From: Pseudomonas sp. G2-4
GTDB taxonomy: Bacteria > Pseudomonadota > Gammaproteobacteria > Pseudomonadales > Pseudomonadaceae
Length of the DNA: 64,000 bases
Assembly: GCF_030064125.1 (NCBI RefSeq)
Contig: NZ_CP125957.1
Location: 124,001 to 188,000, forward strand
Direction: 5' to 3'
The position numbers and the translations under genes were made by a program. The notes under the pieces were generated by a model that ran no database searches, had not been told where the DNA came from, and was given only the letters and a program-made list of their open reading frames with translations. Numbering within the stretch: position 1 is the first letter of the stretch; the number at the start of each line of letters is the position of its first letter. Below, in pieces: positions 34,321 to 44,059 of the stretch.

Positions 34321-37300
34321 ATGTGGTGGAGCAAAGGCAAATCGCGGGTAACCGAGGGCGCACAGGCCCTGGCATCGCCAATGATCATGTCCCTGGAGCC
34401 GCGAATGCTATTCGACGGCGCGGTGGCTGCTACCGTGGCCGATGCCGCGCAAGCGGACGCGCAACCCACTGCCGAGGCGGCCAAGACGCCCACGGCGGAC
34501 CATGCTTCAGACAACCATGCCCCACAGGGACAGGTCGATGCTACCCAGGCTGCCGTTCCCGGCAAGACCGTGGTGTTCGTCGATTCCCGGGTCAAGGATT
34601 CCACCAGTCTGCTCGAAGGCGTCGCGCCCGGGACCCAGGTGGTGCAATTGGATGCCACCAAGGACGGCCTGCAGCAAATCGCCGACTACCTGGACACCCA
34701 CCAGGGCATCAGCTCGGTGCAGATCATCGCCCACGGCAACGCCGGTGATTTGTGGCTGGGCAACAGCTACCTGTCGGCGGACAACGTCCAGGCGCGCAGC
34801 GAAGTGCTGGCGCAAATCGGCCAGGACATGAACGTTGGTGGCGATATCCTGATCTACGGCTGCTACACCGCCGAAGGTGACCGTGGCCTGGGCCTGGTGG
34901 ACTCCCTGGCGCAGTTGACCGGCCGTGACGTGGCCGCCTCGAATGATCGCACTGGCCTAGGCGGCGACTGGGAGTTGGAAATTGCCACCGGCAACATCGA
35001 AAGTGCCAACGTGCTCTCGGCCACGGCCATGAGCGAGTACCAGTGGGGCCTGGCCACTTGGACCGCTACCAACAATTTCAATTCCGGCGTGGGCTCCTTG
35101 CGCGCGGCCTTGGGTTCTGCGCAGAACGGCGACATCGTGACCTTCAATGCCAGCATGACCGTCGCGCTGACCCAGGTGCTGGTGGTCGACAAAAACGTCA
35201 CGATCGATGGCGACCTCAATAACGATAACGTGGCCGACGTCACCCTCGACGGGCAGTACCGTACCCAGATCATCAACGTGACGGCTGGCACCACGGCCAC
35301 TCTCGATGGCCTGGTGATCACCCGGGGCATGACAGCGGGCAACGGCGGTAACGGCGGCGACGATGCGCTGGTGTCCAAGGGCGGTGGCATCTACAACGCC
35401 GGCACCCTGACCCTGAGGAACGTCACGGTCACCGCCAACGCCGCTTCTGGCGGTGGTGGCGGCGGCGGTGTGACCCCGCAATACGCCGGTGGCGGCGGCG
35501 GTGGCGGCGGTGCGATCACTGGCGGTACCGGCGGGCGCGGCGGCGATACGCTCAACTCCACGGGTTCTAACGGCTCGTCTGGCCAGGGTGGCGCCGGGGG
35601 TGGTTTCTTCAACATCGGCGGCCGTGGTGGCTCCTCTACCGGCGGGGCGGGCGGTGCCGCTTATCCTGGCTACAGCACCGGTTCCGCCGGTGGCACGGCC
35701 AGCAGCGGTGGCTTGTCCATCGGTGGCGGCGGCGGTGGCGATGGCTATAACGACATCGGCGGTGCCGGTGGCGGAGCGGTCGGTGGTATCTACAACGACA
35801 CGGGCGCGACCCTGCGGATCATTGGCAACACGGTGATTTCCAACAACGTCGGGGCGGGCGGTGGTGGCGGTGGTGGCGGTGCCGGCGGAGGCTACAATCA
35901 GCCGGGCGGTGCGGGTGGCGTCGGCGTCGGCGCTATCTGGAACAAAGGTTCGATCCTGATTACCGCGGCCAACTTCGCGGCCCTGGCCGGCAACGTCGGC
36001 GGCAGCGGCATTGGTGGCACGAGTGCCGGCACGGCAGGTGTCACTCCGGCGTCGGTGGCCAACGTCTATGGCGATGGCGGCACCATCAACACCAACTACG
36101 TGCCGGACGAAACGCCGCCTACCGCGACTGTCGTGGTGGCCAATACCAACCTGAACTCCGGCGGCACGTCGCAGGTGACCATCACCTTCTCCGAGGCGGT
36201 GACGGGGTTGACCGCGGCGGACCTGACTGTGCAGAACGGCACCGTTGGCACGCTGACCAGCGGCGACGGCGGCATCACCTGGACCGGTACGCTGACGGCG
36301 GCGAGCAACATCGCCGATACCACCAACATCATCACCCTGAACAACACCGGGGTGGCGGACCTGGCGGGCAATGCCGGCGTGGGCACCACTGACTCGAACA
36401 ATTACGTGGTCAACGACACCGTGGCGCCCACGGCTTCCATCGTCGTGACCGATACCGCCCTGAGAGTCGGTGAAACCTCCCTGGTGACCATCACCTTCTC
36501 CGAGGCTGTCAGCGGCTTCACCGCCGCCGACCTGACGGTGGCCAACGGTTCGCTCAGCGGGCTGAGTTCCAGCGATGGCGGGATTACCTGGACTGCGACT
36601 CTGACTCCAGACGCGGCCGTCACCGACACCAGTAACCTCGTCACCCTGAACAACACCGGGGTCGCGGACCTCAATGGCAATGCTGGCGTCGGCACCACCA
36701 ACTCCAACAACTACGCCGTCGACACCCTGCGCCCCACCGCCAGCATCGTGGTGGCCGACACCGCGTTGCGTGTCGGCGAAACGTCGCTGGTGACCATCAC
36801 CTTCAACGAAGCGGTGAGCGGTTTCACCGCTGCCGACCTGACGGTCGCCAATGGCACGGTCACCGGGCTGAGCAGCAGCGACGGCGGCATTACCTGGACC
36901 GGGACCCTGACCCCGAGCGCCAGCGTCAGCGACACCACCAACTTGATCACATTGACCAATACCGGTATTGCCGACTTGTCCGGAAACACCGGCACGGGCA
37001 CCACCGACTCGAACAACTACGCCATCGACACGCTGCGTCCGACCGCTACGATCGTGGTAGCCGATACCGCGCTGAACATCGGTGAGACCTCGCTGGTGAC
37101 GATCACCTTCAGCGAGGCCGTGACCGGTTTCACCCTGGCCGACATGACGGTGGCCAACGGCAGTCTGAGCGGGCTGAGCAGCAGCGACGGCGGTATCACC
37201 TGGACCGCGACGCTCACCCCGAGCGCCAGCATCACCGATGCCACCAACCTGATCATCCTGGCCAACACCGGCTTGGCAGATGCCGCTGGAAACACCGGCA

Positions 37301-40300
37301 CCGGCACCACCAGTTCCAACAACTATGCCGTCGATACGCAGCGCCCGACCGCCACCATCGTGGTGGCCGACACCGCGCTGAGCATCGGCGAAACTTCGCT
37401 GGTCACCATCACCTTCAATGAAGCGGTGACAGGCTTTACCACCGCCGACCTGACGGTCGCCAACGGTACAATCACCGGCATGAGCAGCGGTGACGGTGGC
37501 ATCACCTGGACCGGGACGCTCACCCCAAGCGCCAGCGTCAGCGACACCACCAACCTGATCACCCTGGCTAACACCGGCGTTACAGATTCGGCGGGCAACG
37601 CCGGCAGCGGTACCACCGACTCCAACAACTACGCCATCGACACGGCGCGGCCCACCGCCACCGTCGTGGTCGCCGATACGGCCATTGCCGTGGGCGAAAC
37701 CTCGCTGGTGACCATCACCTTCAACGAGGCGGTGACCGGCTTCACCCTGGCGGACCTGACCGTCGCCAACGGCAGCTTGAGCGGGCTGAGCACCAGCGAC
37801 AACATCACCTACACCGCGACCTTCACGCCAAGCGCTGGCATCAGCGATGTCACCAACCTGATCACGCTCAATAACACAGGCGTGGTGGATGGCGCAGGCA
37901 ATACCGGCAGCGGCACCACCGATTCGAACAACTATGCCGTCGACACGCAGCGCCCGACCGCTACCATCGTGATCGCCGATACTGCGTTGAGTGTCGGCGA
38001 AACTTCGCTGGTGACCATCACCTTCTCCGAAGCGGTGACGGGCTTCGACAACTCGGACCTGAGCATCGCCAACGGTACGCTGAGTGCGGTCAGCAGCAGC
38101 GATGGCGGCCTCACCTGGACGGCCACCTTCACCCCGGCCCTCGGGGTCAGCGACACGTCCAACGTCATCACCTTGAACAACACCGGCGTCAGCGATGCGG
38201 CGGGTAATACCGGCACCGGCACCACCAACTCCAACAACTACCAGGTCGACACCAACGTACCGACGGCGACCATCGTGATTGCCGACAGCACACTGAGCAT
38301 CGGCGAGACGACATTGGTCACTGTGACGTTCAACTCGGCGGTCAGCGGTTTCGACAATTCGGACCTGACTATCAGCAACGGCACGCTCAGCACCATGAGC
38401 AGCACCGACGGCGGCGTCACCTGGACGGCCACGTTCACGCCGAGCGCCAGCATTTCCGATACCAGCAACGTGATCACCCTGGACAATACCGGCTTGATCA
38501 ACGGCGCAGGCAACGCGGGTGTCGGCACCACTGACTCCAACAATTACGTGGTCGACACCGTGCGCCCCACCGCGACCATCGTCGTGGCTGACACGGCCAT
38601 TGCCGCGGGCGAGACTTCGCTGGTGACCATCACCTTCAATGAGGCCGTAACCGGTTTCACCGGCGCCGACCTGACTGTCGTCAACGGTACGCTCAGCGGC
38701 CTGAGCAGCAGTGACGGCGGTATCACTTGGACCGCAACCTTCACGCCGACCGATGGCATTACTGACACCAGCAACGTCATCACCCTCGCCAACGGTGGTG
38801 TCGCGGACCTGGCGGGCAACGTTGGCACCGGCACCACCGACTCCAACAACTACACCCTTGATAGCGAGCGTCCAACCGCCACCATCGTGCTGAGCGACTC
38901 GCTGCTCAAGCCGGGTGAAACCGCCCAGGTGACCATCACCTTCACCGAAGCGGTGACCGGCTTCAGCAATGCCGACCTGAGTGTGGCCAACGGCACCTTG
39001 AGCGCCGTCAGCAGCAGCGACGGTGGCCTGACCTGGACCGCCACCTTCACCCCGGACCTGGGCGTGACCGACGCCACCAACCTGATCGTCCTGGACAATG
39101 CCGGGGTCAGCGACGCGGCGGGCAACACCGGGACCGGCACCACCCATTCGGCTAATTACGCGGTTGAGACGCGGGTGCCGACCGCCACAGTCGTGGTGGC
39201 GGATAACGCACTCACGGTGGGCGAAACCTCGCTGGTCACCATCACCTTCTCGGAAGCGGTCAGCGGGTTCGACAATGCCGACCTGACGGTCAGCAATGGC
39301 ACGTTGAGCAATGTCTCGTCCACCGATGGTGGCGTGACCTGGACGGCCACGTTCACCCCGACCAGCAGTATCACTGACACCAGCAACCTGATCAGCCTGG
39401 ACACCAGCGGTGTGGTCAACGCTTCGGGCAATAGCGGTGTAGGCGTGGTGGACTCCAACAATTACGCGATCGATACGGTACGCCCAGGCGCCACCATCAC
39501 TGTGGGCGATACCACGCTGGGCATCGGCCAGAGCACCACCGTGACCATCAGCTTCACCGAGGCGGTGTCCGGTTTCGACCTGTCGGACCTCAGCGTCGCC
39601 AACGGTGTGTTGTCCAACCTTGCCAGCAGCGATGGGGGCCTGACCTGGACGGCGACCCTGACGCCTACGGCGGGCGTGACCGACGCCACCAACCTGATCC
39701 TGCTCGACGCCAGCACTGTGCAGGACATCGCTGGCAACGCCGGCGTGGGTATCGCGATTTCCAGCAACTATGCACTCGATGCCACCCGGCCGACCGCGAC
39801 CATTGTGGTCGACGACCCGAACCTGAGTGTGGGCGAGACGACCCAGGTGACCTTCACCTTCAGCGAAGCCGTGGCGGACTTTGACCTGTCGGACCTCAGC
39901 GTCACCAACGGTGAACTGACCAACCTGGCCACCAGCGACGGCGGCAAGACCTGGACCGCGACGTTCACCCCGACGGTGAATCTCACCGACCCGAGCAACT
40001 TCATTGCCCTGGACACCAGTAACGTCAGCGACCTGACGGGCAATGCCGGTGCCAGCGTGGCGGTGTCCAACAATTATGCGATCGACACCGTGGTGCCCAA
40101 CGATGTGAAGCCGCCACCGGAGTTCCTCACATCGGACCCTGTGACGGTCATTCCACCGTCCGAGGTGCCGTTGCAGCCGATCGTCTTCACGCCGCCGACG
40201 GGCGATCTTGGCTCGCCGGTGGGCTTTCCCCCACTGTTTGAACAGCGGGATGTGGGCGGTGGTCTTCGGCCGATAGGGGACATTTTCATCAACCGTGGCG

Positions 40301-40641
40301 AACTGGCGCCGAGCTATATCGCGCAAGTATTCAGCAGCGACGCGGCTGGCGATGGTTCAGGCCAGGGCTTCCTGGGCTTTGGCGGTGGCGATGGCGGGGT
40401 GTTCGGCAGCAGCACGGTGGCCAGCCTCTTCAGCCAGGACTTCGGTTCTGACGGCGAATCGATGGAAGCCTTTGGCAGCCAATCGATGCAGGGTGGCGAT
40501 GCGTCCCAAGGCTTGCGCGGGATGTTCGGCGCACCGACGCTGGGCCAGCAACTGCAACAACTCAAGGACACGGAACAGCGTCAGGTCAATAGCTTGGCAA
40601 TGGCTTTACAGCAGGTCGGCATCAGTCAAGTGCAGGCCTGA
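34321..40641 (+). CDS. Giant LEPR-motif / DUF4347 / Ig-like-repeat surface protein
   Basis: 2106 residues from ATG 34321 (AGGTGA upstream). The N-terminus carries the LEPRMLFDGA motif (25-34), a putative sorting signal of very large exported proteins, without a classical signal peptide. DUF4347 follows (about 80-243: SSVQIIAHGNAGDLWLGN, DILIYGCYTAEGD). Next a beta-helix/glycine-rich region (about 260-580, with GGGGGGG tracts), then 13 bacterial Ig-like repeats of 102 residues (about 598-1923; each starts near PTATIVVADTAL and contains SSDGGITWTATLTP). The tail (1923-2106) is Pro- then Gly-rich and ends in a helix QLQQLKDTEQRQVNSLAMAL. Likely secreted surface adhesin of the neighbouring exporter and TolC-like gene. 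Not RTX-like: no GGxGxDxUx nonapeptides noticed. Confidence 0.87.
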   Translation: MWWSKGKSRVTEGAQALASPMIMSLEPRMLFDGAVAATVADAAQADAQPTAEAAKTPTADHASDNHAPQGQVDATQAAVPGKTVVFVDSRVKDSTSLLEGVAPGTQVVQLDATKDGLQQIADYLDTHQGISSVQIIAHGNAGDLWLGNSYLSADNVQARSEVLAQIGQDMNVGGDILIYGCYTAEGDRGLGLVDSLAQLTGRDVAASNDRTGLGGDWELEIATGNIESANVLSATAMSEYQWGLATWTATNNFNSGVGSLRAALGSAQNGDIVTFNASMTVALTQVLVVDKNVTIDGDLNNDNVADVTLDGQYRTQIINVTAGTTATLDGLVITRGMTAGNGGNGGDDALVSKGGGIYNAGTLTLRNVTVTANAASGGGGGGGVTPQYAGGGGGGGGAITGGTGGRGGDTLNSTGSNGSSGQGGAGGGFFNIGGRGGSSTGGAGGAAYPGYSTGSAGGTASSGGLSIGGGGGGDGYNDIGGAGGGAVGGIYNDTGATLRIIGNTVISNNVGAGGGGGGGGAGGGYNQPGGAGGVGVGAIWNKGSILITAANFAALAGNVGGSGIGGTSAGTAGVTPASVANVYGDGGTINTNYVPDETPPTATVVVANTNLNSGGTSQVTITFSEAVTGLTAADLTVQNGTVGTLTSGDGGITWTGTLTAASNIADTTNIITLNNTGVADLAGNAGVGTTDSNNYVVNDTVAPTASIVVTDTALRVGETSLVTITFSEAVSGFTAADLTVANGSLSGLSSSDGGITWTATLTPDAAVTDTSNLVTLNNTGVADLNGNAGVGTTNSNNYAVDTLRPTASIVVADTALRVGETSLVTITFNEAVSGFTAADLTVANGTVTGLSSSDGGITWTGTLTPSASVSDTTNLITLTNTGIADLSGNTGTGTTDSNNYAIDTLRPTATIVVADTALNIGETSLVTITFSEAVTGFTLADMTVANGSLSGLSSSDGGITWTATLTPSASITDATNLIILANTGLADAAGNTGTGTTSSNNYAVDTQRPTATIVVADTALSIGETSLVTITFNEAVTGFTTADLTVANGTITGMSSGDGGITWTGTLTPSASVSDTTNLITLANTGVTDSAGNAGSGTTDSNNYAIDTARPTATVVVADTAIAVGETSLVTITFNEAVTGFTLADLTVANGSLSGLSTSDNITYTATFTPSAGISDVTNLITLNNTGVVDGAGNTGSGTTDSNNYAVDTQRPTATIVIADTALSVGETSLVTITFSEAVTGFDNSDLSIANGTLSAVSSSDGGLTWTATFTPALGVSDTSNVITLNNTGVSDAAGNTGTGTTNSNNYQVDTNVPTATIVIADSTLSIGETTLVTVTFNSAVSGFDNSDLTISNGTLSTMSSTDGGVTWTATFTPSASISDTSNVITLDNTGLINGAGNAGVGTTDSNNYVVDTVRPTATIVVADTAIAAGETSLVTITFNEAVTGFTGADLTVVNGTLSGLSSSDGGITWTATFTPTDGITDTSNVITLANGGVADLAGNVGTGTTDSNNYTLDSERPTATIVLSDSLLKPGETAQVTITFTEAVTGFSNADLSVANGTLSAVSSSDGGLTWTATFTPDLGVTDATNLIVLDNAGVSDAAGNTGTGTTHSANYAVETRVPTATVVVADNALTVGETSLVTITFSEAVSGFDNADLTVSNGTLSNVSSTDGGVTWTATFTPTSSITDTSNLISLDTSGVVNASGNSGVGVVDSNNYAIDTVRPGATITVGDTTLGIGQSTTVTISFTEAVSGFDLSDLSVANGVLSNLASSDGGLTWTATLTPTAGVTDATNLILLDASTVQDIAGNAGVGIAISSNYALDATRPTATIVVDDPNLSVGETTQVTFTFSEAVADFDLSDLSVTNGELTNLATSDGGKTWTATFTPTVNLTDPSNFIALDTSNVSDLTGNAGASVAVSNNYAIDTVVPNDVKPPPEFLTSDPVTVIPPSEVPLQPIVFTPPTGDLGSPVGFPPLFEQRDVGGGLRPIGDIFINRGELAPSYIAQVFSSDAAGDGSGQGFLGFGGGDGGVFGSSTVASLFSQDFGSDGESMEAFGSQSMQGGDASQGLRGMFGAPTLGQQLQQLKDTEQRQVNSLAMALQQVGISQVQA
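36112..40090 (+). repeat. 13 tandem Ig-like repeats of 306 bp
   Basis: Units begin at 36112, 36424, 36730, 37036, 37342, 37648, 37951, 38257, 38563, 38869, 39175, 39481 and 39787. Spacing is 306 bp except the first (312) and sixth (303). They are much more diverged from one another than the lapA repeats. Confidence 0.9.
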
Positions 40642-40681
40642 ACATCATAAGAAATTGGGGCAGTCAGGGGCAATCCAGGGA

Positions 40682-42193
40682 ATGAATAGAAGTCAGAAGT
40701 TATTCACAGTGAGTGTGCTGGCGTTGGTGGTGAGTGGATGTGCCGTCACCAGCGAGCCGATCGAACGCAGCGTCAGCGAACAGCGCGCTCGAACCGACCT
40801 ACAGAATATGTACAAGGATCAGGAGCCCCTCAGCGGTCCGCTGACCTTGCACCAGGCCATGGCTCGAGCGGTGAAGTACAACCTCGAAGGCCGCCTTAAG
40901 ATCATGGAAGAAGCCCTGGCCAAGCGACAGCTGGACCTGGCCAGTTTCGACATGCTGCCGCGCATGGCCCTGGACGCCGGTTACGTGGGCCGTAACAACG
41001 TTAGCGCCTCCAGCAGCGAGAGTGTCGAAACCGGCACCCAATCCCTGGAGCCGTCGACCTCCCAGGACCGCAACCGTGAAGTGGCCGACCTGACCATGGT
41101 CTGGAACGTGCTCGACTTCGGTGTCAGCTACATCAGCGCCAAGCAGGCCGGGGACCAGCGACTGATCGTGCAGGAGCGTCGGCGCAAGGTGATCAACACC
41201 ATCGTCCAGGACGTGCGTTCGGCGTACTGGCGCGCCATGGCCGCCGAGCGTCTGCTCAAGCAGATCGACAGCCTGATGGCCCGGGTCGAGACGGCGCGTG
41301 GCAACAGCCAGAGCATGAGCGAACAGCGCATTGGTGATCCGGTGCAGGCCTTGGGTTACCAGCGCTCGCTTATCCAGGCGACCCGCCAGCTCGAAGAACA
41401 GCGTCGGGCGCTGTCCCTGGCCAAGACCGAGTTGGCGACCCTGATCAACCTGCCCTTGGGTACGGATTTGACCCTGGCCACCCGGGATGAATACGACATC
41501 CCGGAACTCAAGGTCGACCTGGCCCGCCTCGAACAGGAGGCGCTGACCAGCCGTCCGGAATTGCGCGAACAGGATTACCAGACTCGCATCACCGCTGCCG
41601 AAACCCGCAAGGCCATGCTGCGCCTGTTGCCAGGCCTGGAGTTCTCCGCTGGCGGGCATTACGACAGCAACTCGTTCCTGGTGGAGCAGGGCTGGGCGGA
41701 CTATGGCGTGAAAGTCACGTGGAACCTGTTCAACGTGATCTCTGCCCCGGCGGCCATCGACGTGGCCAAGGCGGGTGAAGAAGTGGCGGCGGCGCGGCGT
41801 CAGGCGATGTCGATTGCCGTGCTGGCGCAGTTGTACGTGGCCAATGCCAACTATCGCGAGGCGCTGCGTCAGTTCAAGACCAATCAGCAACTGTCGGACA
41901 TCGACGGGCAAATCGTCGGCCAATTGCGTAGCCGTCACCAGGCCGCCGGCATTGGCGAGCTGGACCTGATCCAGGGTGAACTGAACACCCTGCAGGCCGA
42001 TTTGCGCCGGGATCTGTCCTATGCGGATTTGCGCAACGCCTACGGCCAGATCTTCGCCAGCGCCGGCCTCGACCCGCTGCCCGATGAAGTGCAATCGACC
42101 GAAGTGCAGTCGATTGCCACGGCATTGGCCAACCGCGAAGCCGCCTGGGCCCAGGGCGATATTGCAGTCTCGACGGCTGCGGTGACCCCATAA
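40682..42193 (+). CDS. TolC-family outer-membrane lipoprotein
   Basis: 503 residues from ATG 40682. Lipoprotein signal MNRSQKLFTVSVLALVVSGC (Cys20). The mature protein has two OEP repeats of long helices (LHQAMARAVKYNLEGRLKIM, then QALGYQRSLIQATRQLEEQR; AGIGELDLIQGELNTLQADL). It starts 40 bases after the giant surface protein and is distinct from LapE in sequence and in having a lipobox. Probable outer-membrane exit duct for the HlyD/GAF-HlyD/M50-like exporter. Confidence 0.88.
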   Translation: MNRSQKLFTVSVLALVVSGCAVTSEPIERSVSEQRARTDLQNMYKDQEPLSGPLTLHQAMARAVKYNLEGRLKIMEEALAKRQLDLASFDMLPRMALDAGYVGRNNVSASSSESVETGTQSLEPSTSQDRNREVADLTMVWNVLDFGVSYISAKQAGDQRLIVQERRRKVINTIVQDVRSAYWRAMAAERLLKQIDSLMARVETARGNSQSMSEQRIGDPVQALGYQRSLIQATRQLEEQRRALSLAKTELATLINLPLGTDLTLATRDEYDIPELKVDLARLEQEALTSRPELREQDYQTRITAAETRKAMLRLLPGLEFSAGGHYDSNSFLVEQGWADYGVKVTWNLFNVISAPAAIDVAKAGEEVAAARRQAMSIAVLAQLYVANANYREALRQFKTNQQLSDIDGQIVGQLRSRHQAAGIGELDLIQGELNTLQADLRRDLSYADLRNAYGQIFASAGLDPLPDEVQSTEVQSIATALANREAAWAQGDIAVSTAAVTP

Positions 42194-42206
42194 CAGGCGC
42201 GCCAGC

Positions 42207-42992
42207 ATGACGCGCCCGGCGTTTTCCCGGCTGCCGGTGACGGCGAACCTGCCGTTGCTGTTGCAGGCACTGGCCGCGATTGAAGACGAGCGTTGGCAAG
42301 GGCATTTCAACAGTGCCTATTACAGTGGCGACTGGAGCGGCGTGGCGCTGATCTCGGCGGCCGACGCCTTGACCGAATTGTCTCCCGGGCGTGGTCTGCC
42401 TGTGCCGCGCGCGCCTTGGGCAGCGGATGGCCGTTGGCGCCAGGCGTTGGGTGATTGGCCCCTGGACATCGTTTCGGCCCGGCTGCTTCGGCTGGGGCCC
42501 GGCGGGTGCATTCACGAGCATCGCGACTATGATCTGGGCGGGCCGGACGCCGACCTGCGCCTGCACATTCCGTTGCTCAGCCCGCCGCAAGTGGATTTCT
42601 GGCTGGAGGGGGAGCGCATTCCGATGACGGCGGGCGAGTGCTGGTTTCTCGACTTGTCGCGGCCGCATCGTGTCGATAACCGCAGTGCCGAGTCGAGAGT
42701 TCATCTGGTGCTCGATTGCCGCCCGGGGCCGTGGTTGGAACAGCAGATTACCGATGGGCTGCCCACCACGCCGGCTGCTGGTGTTGGACAAAGCGACTTC
42801 GGCCGTTTTCAGCAGTGCGTGGAAACTGATCCGCAACTCGCCCGCACGTTGCAGAGCCTGCATGACTTGGACGCTTTCATTGAAAGTGCAATCGCGTTGG
42901 GCGTTGAACAAGGCCTGCACTTCACCGAGGAAGCAATACGGGCGGCGATGCGCAACGGTCGCCGGCAGTGGCGTGACCAATGGAAGGCTTGA
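42207..42992 (+). CDS. Aspartyl/asparaginyl beta-hydroxylase with Nif11-like C-terminal domain
   Basis: 261 residues. Residues 1-185 are a 2-oxoglutarate/Fe(II) Asp/Asn beta-hydroxylase: metal and co-substrate residues visible in IHEHRDYDLGG (H103/H105, D107), SRPHRVDN (H154) and SRVHLVLD (R164). Residues about 196-258 (SDFGRFQQCVETDPQLARTL ... GLHFTEEAIRAAM) match the Nif11 leader-type pattern (F..F...DP.L...L, then G..FT.EE). It lies 14 bases after the TolC-like gene and overlaps the next sulfotransferase by 13 bases. Likely modifies Asp/Asn residues in a product of this locus; the many Asp/Asn in the Ig repeats make the giant protein a candidate (inference). Confidence 0.85.
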   Translation: MTRPAFSRLPVTANLPLLLQALAAIEDERWQGHFNSAYYSGDWSGVALISAADALTELSPGRGLPVPRAPWAADGRWRQALGDWPLDIVSARLLRLGPGGCIHEHRDYDLGGPDADLRLHIPLLSPPQVDFWLEGERIPMTAGECWFLDLSRPHRVDNRSAESRVHLVLDCRPGPWLEQQITDGLPTTPAAGVGQSDFGRFQQCVETDPQLARTLQSLHDLDAFIESAIALGVEQGLHFTEEAIRAAMRNGRRQWRDQWKA

Positions 42993-43924
42993 ACCTGGAC
43001 GGCTGGTTGCCGATCCGCGTCTGGCAAGAGGCCGGGCAGTGGTGGGTCGATTGGTGCTGGTTCGGTGACGCAGCGTTGTCGCAACCGTTCTTCAACGATG
43101 CCGTAGAAGACGCCCTGCGCTTGCCTTTCAATCAGGTGTTCCGCCGCCAGACGCCCTTGCGCGAGCTCGGGCGGTGGCAGCAACAGAGCCCGGGCCTGGC
43201 GCCCAGTGCGTTCATTTTCCATGCCTCCCGTTGCGGCTCGACATTGGTCAGCCAGATGCTTGCACAACTGGCTGACCACATCGTCATCTCCGAACCGCCA
43301 CCGCTGGACACTCTGTTGCGCGGTGACATGGCGCATGCCGAACGCTGCGTGGCGCTCAAGGGTTTGTTGTCGGCCTATGGGCAACGTCGCGGCGGTGTGG
43401 AGCGGCGCTTGGTGGTCAAGCTCGACGCCTGGAACATCGGTGAGCTGCCGCTGCTGCGAGCCTGCTTTCCCGACACGCCGTGGCTGTTCGTGTACCGCGA
43501 CCCTTTGGAAATCGCCGTCTCCCACCTGCGCCGTCCCGGCATGCACATGGTGCCGGGGATGATTGGCGCGAGCGTGCTGGACGAAGGTTTGCCGTTCAGC
43601 AGCCAGGAGGATTTCATCTCGCGCCGAGTCGGACGGTTGTTGGCGAAGGGCCTGGAACACTGCCAGGCGTTTGCTGGAATGGCGGTCAACTACACCGAAC
43701 TGCCCGAGGCGATGGCGGGAAGGCTGGCGGTGTTTTTCCGGTTGGATGACGCGCAATGCCGGCAAGTGTTTGCGGCGGTGGGCCAGCATTCCAAGCAACC
43801 GATGCAGGTGTTTGCCGGCGATAGCGAGGACAAGCGCCGCGAGGCTTCGCCGTTGTTGCGTGGGCGGGTGATGCATTGGGCGCAGGGGCCTTATGAGGCC
43901 CTCGAGTGTCTGCGAAAGTCTTGA
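42980..43924 (+). CDS. Sulfotransferase family protein (second copy)
   Basis: 314 residues. A 70-residue N-terminal extension (GWLPIRVWQEAGQWWVDWCW) precedes the PAPS loop FHASRCGSTLV (80-90); the 3'-phosphate region is in WLFVYRDPLEIAVSHLRR. Start overlaps the hydroxylase by 13 bases, indicating coupled translation. It is clearly different from the sulfotransferase at 33424, so the locus has two, probably with different acceptors. A REPIN follows. Confidence 0.83.
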   Translation: MEGLNLDGWLPIRVWQEAGQWWVDWCWFGDAALSQPFFNDAVEDALRLPFNQVFRRQTPLRELGRWQQQSPGLAPSAFIFHASRCGSTLVSQMLAQLADHIVISEPPPLDTLLRGDMAHAERCVALKGLLSAYGQRRGGVERRLVVKLDAWNIGELPLLRACFPDTPWLFVYRDPLEIAVSHLRRPGMHMVPGMIGASVLDEGLPFSSQEDFISRRVGRLLAKGLEHCQAFAGMAVNYTELPEAMAGRLAVFFRLDDAQCRQVFAAVGQHSKQPMQVFAGDSEDKRREASPLLRGRVMHWAQGPYEALECLRKS

Positions 43925-43938
43925 GTTAAGGAGTGTTC

Positions 43939-44032
43939 TGTGGCGAGGGAGCTTGCTCCCGCTCGGTTGCGCAGCGACCGCAAGATCTTGGGGCCGCTGC
44001 GCAGCCCAGCGGGAGCAAGCTCCCTCGCCACA
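43939..44032. repeat. REPIN, GCGAGGGAGCTTGCTCCC type
   Basis: TGTGGCGAGGGAGCTTGCTC and its inverse around a short GC spacer, 15 bases after the second sulfotransferase. Confidence 0.9.
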
Positions 44033-44059
44033 GGGGCAACGTTTGTGCCTTGCCTAACC

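Noticed and set aside
34957..40326. 1789-codon open frame on the minus strand opposite the giant surface protein
   Set aside because: Same artefact of codon phase in Ig-like repeats; the plus frame has DUF4347 and the LEPR motif.
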